From the NCBI GenBank assembly GCA_945494785.1, contig CALYVN010000002.1, positions 1-64,000 of the forward strand: a stretch of DNA of 64,000 bases, given 5' to 3'. Positions within the stretch are counted from its first letter, which is position 1. Every line of letters starts with the position of its first letter. Shown piece by piece: positions 42,554-50,178 of the stretch. The notes beneath the pieces are model-generated. The model did not search any database. It worked only from the letters and a program-made list of their open reading frames with translations, and had not been told where the DNA came from. Origin of the DNA: an uncultured Alistipes sp. Lineage in GTDB: Bacteria > Bacteroidota > Bacteroidia > Bacteroidales > Rikenellaceae. A program made the translations under genes and the position numbers.

Positions 42554-42757
42554 ATGAAACGCAAAACTCTCATTTTCAAGGAGGCGGAGGTAAATTTGCC
42601 CTATCTCTCGCCTAATCTCAAATGCTGCAGTGTGTGCACAGAGGCAGGATTTTTGAACTCTGTAAACGGCTTCGAGGCCGACGACGAAGGCAATGTCCTC
42701 GGCGATGTCGATTCGCCATCCAACGGCTACGGCACCATCGACAACGGTAGTTACTAA
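42554..42757 (+). CDS. Small YxxP-x11-GFxxS peptide, cassette C (67 aa)
   Basis: It begins MKRKTLIFKEAEVNLPYLSP and contains NLKCCSVCTEAGFLNS, with the pattern Y-x-x-P-x11-G-F-x-x-S aligned without gaps to the other three. It has an N-terminal extension of about 16 residues, three cysteines in the spacer (CCxxC) and an acidic/Gly tail ending GYGTIDNGSY. No signal peptide. It stops 22 nt before the fimbrillin-like ATG and is its operon's first gene. The CCxxC spacer is unique in the set. Confidence 0.8.
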   Translation: MKRKTLIFKEAEVNLPYLSPNLKCCSVCTEAGFLNSVNGFEADDEGNVLGDVDSPSNGYGTIDNGSY

Positions 42758-42779
42758 CCCTCTAAAATCTGTGTGCATC

Positions 42780-44849
42780 ATGAAAAATCTTTCTGTTATA
42801 TTCGGCTTGGCTGCAATGCTTATGACGGGCTGTGCTGCCGACAACAACGATATCCGCAAGGATATTACCTCCAAAACCTATACTCTGCGCCTGACCTCTG
42901 CCGCACCTGTTGCCGACGGACGTACCTATCACGACGGTACGACGGTACTTTGGAACAGTACGGGTGAGCAGATGGCGGTCGCCATCTCCAAAAACGGCGA
43001 GATGCTCAACGTGGGCAGCGAAAAGGAGTGTATAATTCCTTTCCCTGCATGCTCTACATCGGAAGTGGCTGCCGACGGCAGTTCGGCGACCTTCGCTTTG
43101 ACATGGAATACCGACCTCTACGGCGCATTCCCTACCGCATCGGCCTCTTACCGTCTGCACGGCTTCTATCCTGTGGCTGCCATCGGCAACTACGACAGCG
43201 AACGCTATCCGTTTTTGAGCGGCAACATCCGTCCCGACGAGGTGCTGATTATAATGCCCGACATGCAGCAGCCGAGTGCCGATACCTTCGACCCTTCGGC
43301 TGACGTAATGATGGCGATTTCGCAAAAAGCATATACCATACTGACCGACGGTATGGAGATACCGATGGTATACGACCGTATCGTAACCCACGGCAAACTG
43401 ACGCTTACCAATCTGCCGTTCGATGCCTCGACCATAAAATCGGTCAAAATTACCGCACCCGAAGACAAACAGATGACGGGCGTTTGGTATATTGCAATTC
43501 TCGACAAATCGGAATCGGTCGAAAAGGGCAATTTCAACTATGTACAGTTGATTTATCCGCAGGATGGAGGCAAAGGCGACGAAAAGAAATCGGTAACTCG
43601 TGCGGGTAATTCGATGGATTGCTGGTTCTGCACCATGCCGTTCGAAATCGCGGAGGGCGAGCAACTGAAACTCCAAATCGAAACGACGGAGGGTATGGCG
43701 ACACATGCCATCACGGCTCGCAGCGGCGGCATACGCTTTGAAAAGAACAAATTGGGTACTCTTTCGGTCGATATACCTGCATCGGCGTTCTCGGCATGGA
43801 GCATCGAGGCTCCCGCATCGGTGGATGTACGCGGTACGGAGGGTGCGACAACCGAGATTTTGGTGCGTGCCAACTGCGACGTCTATCCTAATATAGAATA
43901 CTCGGGTGCCGATACCGGTTGGGCGAGTGTGGATATCGATTACTCTTATACGACGACCGATTCGGAGGGTTTTACGACATATCGCTATGTTGTAACCGCC
44001 AACGAAAACCACTCTACCGATGTGCGCAGTTGTACGGTCGTGATAACCGATTACAACTCGGGATTGGTAAAGAATGTTGCGGTTAATCAGGCTGCGGGCG
44101 AGGGCGACGTTACAATCGTTCTCGAAGACGATACCCGATGGGTAGGTACGAGTGTAGTTCTGGCAGGTGTGCGCTGGTATCCCGTAAACTGCGGTTTCTC
44201 CAAGGCTCAACCTTTCGGTCGGTTGTATCAGTGGGGTCGTCGCTATGGCTTGAAATACGCGGAATCGACGCCTGATTATACGATACACGAATATACCACG
44301 ACTCCATTTGCGACACTGCATCCGGAGAACAACGTTTACTATTGGACGAAGAGGGGTGATGCCGATAAGGATTGGTACACTTCGGAGTTTGAAATTACGC
44401 AAGCGGACGAGGCTGCCGGCGTGCCGACGAAGAAACTGCCTGAGGGTTGGGTGGATATTGCCGACAATGCCGAAATAGGCAATCCTTGTCCGGAAGGTTG
44501 GCGTGTGCCTACTTTGGCTGAATTGACGGCTTTGAGCGATTTGCGTGTCGGTTCGGCTGTACAGAACGGTTTGAAGCACTGCAAATTCAGCGATGGCGAA
44601 AATACGTTGCTGCTGCCGTTGGCAGGTTTCGTGGACCCATGGAATTCAACCGGTTATAATACATCGCCTTACGGATGGAACTCGAAGGCATATTACTACT
44701 CTTCGACAAGAACATGGATGATTGCGATGTCCACGCAGTTGCGCGATCTCCTAATCCATGCGATGTATGTAACGGCGGATTATTCGGTCATGGAGACGTC
44801 CCGACCTATGGCAGCCTATTCGGTGCGTTGTGTCAAGTCGCTCGAATAG
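42780..44849 (+). CDS. Fimbrillin-like lipoprotein with BACON-like and FISUMP-like domains, cassette C
   Basis: The 689-residue protein has the signal MKNLSVIFGLAAMLMTGC (lipid Cys18, then AADNND). The first ~345 residues have a fimbrillin pattern (DGRTYHDGTTVLWNSTGEQMAVAIS, GYYPV-like HGFYPVAAIG). A BACON-type module follows (about 345-460, IEAPASVDVRGTEGATTEILVRA to VAVNQAA). The C-terminal ~230 residues resemble the Fibrobacter-major-paralogous (FISUMP) domain: GRLYQWGRRYGLKY, NPCPEGWRVPTLAELTALSD and YYYSSTRTW with a closing AYSVRCVK. A surface adhesin is the likeliest role. It is the second gene of cassette C, ended by a strong hairpin. Confidence 0.85.
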   Translation: MKNLSVIFGLAAMLMTGCAADNNDIRKDITSKTYTLRLTSAAPVADGRTYHDGTTVLWNSTGEQMAVAISKNGEMLNVGSEKECIIPFPACSTSEVAADGSSATFALTWNTDLYGAFPTASASYRLHGFYPVAAIGNYDSERYPFLSGNIRPDEVLIIMPDMQQPSADTFDPSADVMMAISQKAYTILTDGMEIPMVYDRIVTHGKLTLTNLPFDASTIKSVKITAPEDKQMTGVWYIAILDKSESVEKGNFNYVQLIYPQDGGKGDEKKSVTRAGNSMDCWFCTMPFEIAEGEQLKLQIETTEGMATHAITARSGGIRFEKNKLGTLSVDIPASAFSAWSIEAPASVDVRGTEGATTEILVRANCDVYPNIEYSGADTGWASVDIDYSYTTTDSEGFTTYRYVVTANENHSTDVRSCTVVITDYNSGLVKNVAVNQAAGEGDVTIVLEDDTRWVGTSVVLAGVRWYPVNCGFSKAQPFGRLYQWGRRYGLKYAESTPDYTIHEYTTTPFATLHPENNVYYWTKRGDADKDWYTSEFEITQADEAAGVPTKKLPEGWVDIADNAEIGNPCPEGWRVPTLAELTALSDLRVGSAVQNGLKHCKFSDGENTLLLPLAGFVDPWNSTGYNTSPYGWNSKAYYYSSTRTWMIAMSTQLRDLLIHAMYVTADYSVMETSRPMAAYSVRCVKSLE

Positions 44850-44888
44850 CCGACAAAGCGATAGTCGCAACAACGACGTTTTTACAAA

Positions 44889-44918
44889 AAACTCCGCGCA
44901 TCGCGCGGAGTTTTTTTG
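44889..44918. terminator. Terminator of cassette C (bidirectional)
   Basis: ACTCCGCGC/GCGCGGAGT (9 bp, loop ATC) is followed by TTTTTTT and preceded by AAAAA. Confidence 0.9.
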
Positions 44919-44982
44919 CGGTATTGCATCGGAAACCTCCGCAGAATTTTGTAAATATGTCATATTGCCAAACACAGCGCGT

Positions 44983-45465
44983 TTATCGTTCGGCGAAGGT
45001 GTAGTAGCGTCCTGCGAGATAACTGTATGCCGTGCAGATTAGGGTGGTGGCGACTTTGGCGGGTGTAGCCCACAGCCCTGCTTGTTCCACCAGCAGTTTC
45101 ATAGCCACATAATTCAACAGCAGCGACCCTGCCACAGTCAGCATGTAGCGGCACAACTGTCGGCTGCCCGATATGTGTACCGTGCGAAAGGCGACGTTGC
45201 GATTGAGCCAAAAACCCGTGAGGAACGTTATCGGAAAGACGCACAGCAGGGCGAAGATATGCGGCGAAACAGTAACGAAAGGCAGTACGACGAAACGTTT
45301 GCAGACGACGAAGTGGTAGAATACGAAATACCACACGGCATCGAGCGTCATGTTCAACGCTCCGCATGCGCCGTAACGGAAAAAGCGTTGCGAAACAATC
45401 TTTTGCAACGGAGCGATGTAGAAAAAATCTATCGCGCGGGTGATTAAGGCTGCGGTAGACATCAT
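44983..45465 (-). CDS. GtrA-like membrane protein
   Basis: This 160-residue protein has four membrane segments and the GtrA opening FFRYGACGALNMTLDAVWYFVFYHFVV plus WLNRNVAFRTVH (conserved Asn-Arg-x-x-x-Phe) and YSYLAGRYYTF. GtrA-family proteins take part in moving lipid-linked sugars. The ATG at 45465 overlaps the stop of the upstream SPOR gene (ATGA), so it is the last gene of the regulator-kinase-lgt operon. Confidence 0.85.
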   Translation of the reverse strand: MMSTAALITRAIDFFYIAPLQKIVSQRFFRYGACGALNMTLDAVWYFVFYHFVVCKRFVVLPFVTVSPHIFALLCVFPITFLTGFWLNRNVAFRTVHISGSRQLCRYMLTVAGSLLLNYVAMKLLVEQAGLWATPAKVATTLICTAYSYLAGRYYTFAER

Positions 45466-46355
45466 TGCTTGGTATAAACCCACACCTCGTCGAAGGTGTG
45501 CGAACGCTCTTTGAGCGATTCTGCTTTGCGGACACACTCACTGCGGGTGTTGCATTCGAAAAGTGCGACCATATACCTCTCGCCGTAGCGATATATGCGG
45601 GCATCGAGGTCGGTGAATCGGCGATTGACCCTGCTTTGCCACTCTTCGGCATTAGCGAGTTCGGCATATACGCCCCAAACGGCATAACTGTTGCCGACCG
45701 ACATAGGCAGAATGTCCGTCTGTTGCTCCTCGTTTGCCGTCGTTTGTTCGGCGGCGTTCTGCACAGGTGCTTTGGTCTGCGTCGTTTCGGCAGGCTCTGC
45801 TGTCGGCTGTTCTGCGACAACTGGCTCTGCGACTGTCGGTGCGGCAGCGATTTTGCCGACCGACGATTTCTCCATTTTGTCGGCAAATATATGCTCCGAA
45901 TAGATGATGTAGCCGGCTACGCCGATGGCGAACAGTAGGCACAGCACGGCAAACGAAATCACCAACCAATTTGTCAGCGGTTGTATGCGTATCTCTTTGT
46001 TACCCATAGGATTTATCAAATTATCGAATTGTCGGTCTGCCGCAAATTCGTTTTCGCGAATCACTCCGACACCCTCAATCGTCAAAACGCCTTCGCGCAG
46101 GTTGTTCTGCAACCACTGCCCGTATATGGCTGCGGCACGCTCCTGCGACACGCCTGCAACGGTGGCGATGGTATCGACGAGCGGCGTGCCGCGACTCTCT
46201 TTGGAAAAGAGAATGTCGGTGTGCGGCGGCAACAGACGGCGTGCCGACAGCCTTTTGGCTCCCGTACACCGCACGATAAGGCTGCCGACATTCGGCAGAC
46301 AAACATCGCGCTTGGCGGCTAACTCGTTGAAGATAAGGTTGTCTGTTTGCGACAT
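45462..46355 (-). CDS. HU-CCDC81-like N-terminus plus SPOR domain membrane protein
   Basis: The 297-residue protein has an N-terminal ~130-residue region (LIFNELAAKRDVCLPNVGSLIVR, EGVLTIEGVGVI) like the paired HU-related CCDC81 domains of Bacteroidetes, one membrane segment (about 132-157), a Glu/Ala/Thr-rich linker and a C-terminal SPOR domain (SYAVWGVYAELANAEEWQSRV to YMVALFECNTRSE) that binds denuded peptidoglycan at the septum. The start at 46355 overlaps the lgt stop by one base (TAATG). A division-related role is likely. Confidence 0.85.
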   Translation of the reverse strand: MSQTDNLIFNELAAKRDVCLPNVGSLIVRCTGAKRLSARRLLPPHTDILFSKESRGTPLVDTIATVAGVSQERAAAIYGQWLQNNLREGVLTIEGVGVIRENEFAADRQFDNLINPMGNKEIRIQPLTNWLVISFAVLCLLFAIGVAGYIIYSEHIFADKMEKSSVGKIAAAPTVAEPVVAEQPTAEPAETTQTKAPVQNAAEQTTANEEQQTDILPMSVGNSYAVWGVYAELANAEEWQSRVNRRFTDLDARIYRYGERYMVALFECNTRSECVRKAESLKERSHTFDEVWVYTKQ

Positions 46356-47221
46356 TATTTTTTTGCTTTTTTGTTCGGTGTCGGTGCCTTTGCCGTCTCG
46401 GGCTTGTGCTTTAAGGCATACCAAATCGAAGCGATGCCGATGACGATGAACGGCACACTCAAAACCTGCCCCATGTTCAGACCGATGTCGTCAATCATTG
46501 CAACTTCGAACTTCTCCTGCTCCATCTTGATAAATTCGATGAAAAAGCGGGTGAGGAAGATGCCTATCAGGCTTATGCCGAAGAGCATGCCGTGTCGTTT
46601 CGGAGCATCGGTACGCTTGTACAGATACCACAGCACGACGAAGGTCAGCACATAGCATGCAGCCTCGTAAAGTTGCGTCGGATGTTGTGCCGGTATCTTG
46701 TCGATGGGTATGTTCGGATAGAGCCGCACGAATTTGAAACCCCAAACGGCATCGGTCGCTCGGCCTATAATCTCGGAGTTGAAGAGATTGCCCAAGCGGA
46801 TTATCGCGCCGCTTATGGGTGCTATGATTGCCAAACGGTCGGTCAGCCATAAAACCGGAACACGGTTTTTGCGGGCGCACAGCCAAATGGAGAGCAGTAT
46901 GCCGATGGTTGCGCCATGGCTTGCCATGCCTCCGTCTCGAATCTCGGTAATGATGGTCCAAGGTTGCGCGAGATAGTACATTGGGTCGTAGAACAGACAA
47001 TGACCCACGCGCGCACCGATAATCGTACCGAGAGCGATGTAAACGAATGCCGAATCTGCCAACTCTCCGCTTTTGCCCTCGTGTTTGCAGAAATAGGAGA
47101 ATATCCAGCCGCCCAACAGCAGAGCCACAGCCCACATGACGCCGTAATAGCGAATATCGAGCGAGCCGATATTGACGAGAGTGGGATTCCAATCCCATAC
47201 GATTGCGAGCAACGATGCCAT
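46355..47221 (-). CDS. lgt: Prolipoprotein diacylglyceryl transferase
   Basis: Lgt adds diacylglycerol to the lipobox cysteine of prolipoproteins, the first step in making the many lipoproteins encoded here. The 288-residue protein has seven membrane segments, an HG-containing region GGMASHGATIGILLSIWLCARK and the signature RLGNLFNSEIIGRATD, plus PTQLYEAACY. It lies 3 nt after the histidine kinase and shares its operon. Confidence 0.97.
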   Translation of the reverse strand: MASLLAIVWDWNPTLVNIGSLDIRYYGVMWAVALLLGGWIFSYFCKHEGKSGELADSAFVYIALGTIIGARVGHCLFYDPMYYLAQPWTIITEIRDGGMASHGATIGILLSIWLCARKNRVPVLWLTDRLAIIAPISGAIIRLGNLFNSEIIGRATDAVWGFKFVRLYPNIPIDKIPAQHPTQLYEAACYVLTFVVLWYLYKRTDAPKRHGMLFGISLIGIFLTRFFIEFIKMEQEKFEVAMIDDIGLNMGQVLSVPFIVIGIASIWYALKHKPETAKAPTPNKKAKK

Positions 47222-47224
47222 GGC

Positions 47225-48262
47225 CTACAACTCCACCTTTTTGAGCGTGAAGGTAAAGGTGCTTCCCTTACCCAATTCGCTGCGTACCGATACGTGTTCG
47301 CCGTGAGCCTCGATGATATGCTTGACAATGGCCAATCCGAGACCCGTGCCTCCCTGCTCGCGCGAACGTCCGCGGTCGGTGCGATAGAATCGTTCGAACA
47401 CATGCGGAGTGTCGGTCTTGGCCATGCCTATACCGTCGTCCTCAACCTCGATGAGTACCTTGTCGAGCATGTCGCGGAATCCGATTTTGGTGGTACCACC
47501 CTCTTTGCCGTAGCGGATGGAGTTGATAATCAGATTCTCGAATACCTGACCGATATAGAATTTGTCTGCCGATACCCAAAAACGCGACGGCAGATTGTGC
47601 GCATCCCTAACCGTGATGGTGATGTTGCGCTTTTTTGCCTCGATTTCCGCCTCGTCGGCAATCTCCTTGGCAAGCGACACGATGTCGAAACTCTCGGGTT
47701 TCATCTCGGTCATGTCGCTCTCCAACCGCGATATGGTATCCAAATCGTGGATGATGTTGATGAGGCGATCGACGCTCTTTTCGGCACGTTCGAGATATTT
47801 GCGATTGACCAACTCGTCTTCCAAACCGCCGTCGAGGAGCGTGGAGATGTAACCCTGAATGTTGAAAATAGGGGTTTTGAGTTCGTGCGCCACGTTGCCC
47901 AAATACTGTTTGCGGAACTTCTCGGCCTCTTTCAGACGGGAAATCTCCTTGTCGTTGTCGTCAGCCCATGCGTTCAACTCCTCCGACAGATTCTCCACCC
48001 GCTTGTCTTTGAGTTCGCCCAGAATCTCGCCCGTGTGGACATCGCGCGACAATACCACCGAATATATCGGTTTGAGTTTGTATGCCACATAGCCCTTCAT
48101 CAACCCCAATGCCAATACCGAAATCAGCACGAAAGTCAGCAGCGAGGCAACCACTGCCACCCACCAAGCCGAGTGCAGCAAAAGAGTTACGACCAGCATG
48201 ATGCAGCCGGCAACCGCGCCTATAATCCACGACGCGCTCTCTTTCGTTTTAATCCGTATCAT
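47225..48262 (-). CDS. Sensor histidine kinase, PhoR type, without a nearby response regulator
   Basis: This 345-residue kinase has two membrane segments (about 12-29 and 33-58), a linker helix and the HisKA box FRKQYLGNVAHELKTPIFNIQGY (His126). The HATPase domain has FENLIINSIRYG, EDDGIGMAKTDTPHVFERFYR and GTGLGLAIVKHIIEAHG. In related Bacteroidetes, the kinase next to lgt is often PhoR-like; its response regulator is not in the window. It is cotranscribed with the regulator at 48264 (1-nt gap) and lgt. Confidence 0.93.
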   Translation of the reverse strand: MIRIKTKESASWIIGAVAGCIMLVVTLLLHSAWWVAVVASLLTFVLISVLALGLMKGYVAYKLKPIYSVVLSRDVHTGEILGELKDKRVENLSEELNAWADDNDKEISRLKEAEKFRKQYLGNVAHELKTPIFNIQGYISTLLDGGLEDELVNRKYLERAEKSVDRLINIIHDLDTISRLESDMTEMKPESFDIVSLAKEIADEAEIEAKKRNITITVRDAHNLPSRFWVSADKFYIGQVFENLIINSIRYGKEGGTTKIGFRDMLDKVLIEVEDDGIGMAKTDTPHVFERFYRTDRGRSREQGGTGLGLAIVKHIIEAHGEHVSVRSELGKGSTFTFTLKKVEL

Positions 48263-48263
48263 A

Positions 48264-48896
48264 TCAATTCTTTATAGTTAATTTTCCTCTAATGGCGTAA
48301 ACCTTTTCGATGTCGGCTCGGCGAATGGTCATATCGTCGTATTCCGCACTATTGACTGCCACCAAACGCAACACGGCATCGTCGGCACCGGCACGCACTT
48401 TACGCAAAGTTATCAATTTTCTGCCTATTATCACATATTCCTCGCCCAAAATCATCGATTCCGCATCGGTCTCCTGCAAAATCAATACCGAACCCTTTTC
48501 GACAGAGGGTGCCATGTCGTCGCCGGAGTAGCAGACAGCAAAGTCTGCCGCCTTGATTTGGGGCAGGAACATATACGATTCCGGCCTTTTCTCGTGCAAA
48601 CTCCCGATTTCGCCTATGTCGCATCTGTAAAACGGAATTTGTCTCGCGCTATTGTCATCGTCGCTGACATACATCGCTCCGTAGCCTGTCAGCAGCCACG
48701 GCTTGCTGATTTGCGGGAATCGGGCAACCACACAATCGGCAACGTTGCGGGAGATGCCGTTTTTGCCGTTTTTGATTTGGTACAGCGTCTCGCTGCGCGC
48801 AAGCCCTATATGACGGGCAAAAGCGTTGATGGTCATACCCGACAATTCGATAACCTGCCACAATCTTTCCCAATTAGGGTTGTTTATATTTGTCAT
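48264..48896 (-). CDS. Cro/CI-like regulator with an S24-type C-terminus lacking the catalytic Ser
   Basis: The 210-residue protein has an N-terminal HTH_3 domain (IELSGMTINAFARHIGLARSETLYQIKNGKNGIS) and a C-terminal LexA/CI-like half with AVCYSGDDMAPSVEKGSVLILQE and YVIIGRKLITLRKVR. In S24 peptidases the motif is GDSM with the nucleophile Ser; here it is GDDM, so autocleavage is unlikely. It is the first gene of the kinase-lgt-SPOR-gtrA operon and may regulate it. The start at 48896 was chosen from the HTH domain. No TAnnTTTG box was found upstream. Confidence 0.85.
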   Translation of the reverse strand: MTNINNPNWERLWQVIELSGMTINAFARHIGLARSETLYQIKNGKNGISRNVADCVVARFPQISKPWLLTGYGAMYVSDDDNSARQIPFYRCDIGEIGSLHEKRPESYMFLPQIKAADFAVCYSGDDMAPSVEKGSVLILQETDAESMILGEEYVIIGRKLITLRKVRAGADDAVLRLVAVNSAEYDDMTIRRADIEKVYAIRGKLTIKN

Positions 48897-48929
48897 AATA
48901 ACATTTTTTTTGCATCTTTGCACCCGATT

Positions 48930-49001
48930 GGCTCCGTAGTTCAATGGATAGAATTTAAGATTCCGGTTCTTACGATATGGGTTCGAATCCCGTCGGAGTC
49001 A
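48930..49001 (+). tRNA. tRNA-Arg (anticodon CCG)
   Basis: GGCTCCG/CGGAGTC is the acceptor stem (one G-U pair), TAAGA/TCTTA the anticodon stem with loop TTCCGGT (CCG, reading CGG), and the T arm is GGGTTCGAATCCC. About 72 nt, no encoded CCA. CATCTTTG 9 nt upstream may be a weak -7 box. Confidence 0.95.
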
Positions 49002-49131
49002 CTTCCAACCATCAATTATTCCCGTGCAGCACATTGTCGTCGGTTGCCGGCACATCGTTACCGCGAGAGCAAATATAATGAATTTTCGCCTCATTGCGTC
49101 AATGTTGGCTTCACTTTATGCAAAAATTGCG

Positions 49132-49139
49132 TATATTTG
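49132..49139 (+). promoter_or_regulatory. TATATTTG -7 box of ruvB
   Basis: TATATTTG lies 18 nt before the ruvB ATG; AAAATTGCG just upstream may be spacer. Confidence 0.72.
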
Positions 49140-49157
49140 CATAAATAATCCCATTGT

Positions 49158-50171
49158 ATGACCGAAATCAGAGATACAAGACATACGGGCAGCGACAGTG
49201 ATTTCGAGAACAGAATCCGTCCGCAGGAGTTGGACAGTTTCTCGGGACAGGACAAAATCGTCGATAATCTGCGCGTATTCATCAAGGCTGCACTCATGCG
49301 TGGCGATTCGCTCGACCACGTGCTGTTGCACGGTCCCCCGGGATTGGGCAAAACCACTTTGGCAAATATCATAGCCAACGAGATGGGGGCGCAACTCAAA
49401 GTAACATCGGGTCCCGTTTTGGATAAACCGGGCGACTTGGCGGGTCTGCTGACCAATATGGCGGCAGGCGACGTGCTGTTCATCGACGAGATTCATCGGT
49501 TGAGTCCCGTTGTGGAGGAGTATCTCTATTCGGCAATGGAGGATTTCAAAATCGATATAGTCCTCGACAAGGGTCCTTCGGCTCGTTCGATTCAGATTGA
49601 GTTGGCTCCGTTTACGCTGATAGGCGCAACCACCCGAAGCGGATTGCTGACTTCGCCTTTGCGGGCGCGTTTCGGCATACAGTGCCATTTGGAGTATTAC
49701 GATACGCCCGTACTTAACCGAATAGTGAAGCGGTCGGCATCGATTCTCGGCATCTCCATCGACGACGATGCCGCAACCGAAGTGGCTTTGCGCTCGCGCG
49801 GTACTCCGCGAATCGCCAATGCGCTTTTGCGTCGGGTGCGCGATTTTGCGATGGTCGGCGGAGAGGGTCATATCGACCTCGCCATTACACGGGTCGCACT
49901 CGAAGCACTCAACATCGATTCGCGCGGTCTCGACCAAATGGACAACAAGATACTTGCCACAATCATCGAGAAATTCAACGGCGGGCCTGTCGGTCTGAAT
50001 ACCATAGCCACGGCCGTCAGCGAAGAGGCAGGTACGATAGAGGAGGTCTATGAGCCGTTCCTGATAAAGGAGGGTTTCTTAAAGCGTACTCCACGCGGAC
50101 GCGAAGCGACAGAACTCGCGTACAAACATCTCGGATTGGCATTTCGGGGAGCGGAGGAGACCTTGTTCTGA
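49158..50171 (+). CDS. ruvB: Holliday junction DNA helicase RuvB
   Basis: RuvB is the hexameric motor that drives branch migration with RuvA. The 337-residue protein has the N-terminal [20 protein letters not shown], Walker [21 protein letters not shown], Walker [13 protein letters not shown], sensor [21 protein letters not shown] and the arginine finger region. The C-terminal winged helix ends [15 protein letters not shown]. It is convergent with uvrB (7-nt gap). Confidence 0.98.
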   Translation: MTEIRDTRHTGSDSDFENRIRPQELDSFSGQDKIVDNLRVFIKAALMRGDSLDHVLLHGPPGLGKTTLANIIANEMGAQLKVTSGPVLDKPGDLAGLLTNMAAGDVLFIDEIHRLSPVVEEYLYSAMEDFKIDIVLDKGPSARSIQIELAPFTLIGATTRSGLLTSPLRARFGIQCHLEYYDTPVLNRIVKRSASILGISIDDDAATEVALRSRGTPRIANALLRRVRDFAMVGGEGHIDLAITRVALEALNIDSRGLDQMDNKILATIIEKFNGGPVGLNTIATAVSEEAGTIEEVYEPFLIKEGFLKRTPRGREATELAYKHLGLAFRGAEETLF

Positions 50172-50178
50172 CACGCGC

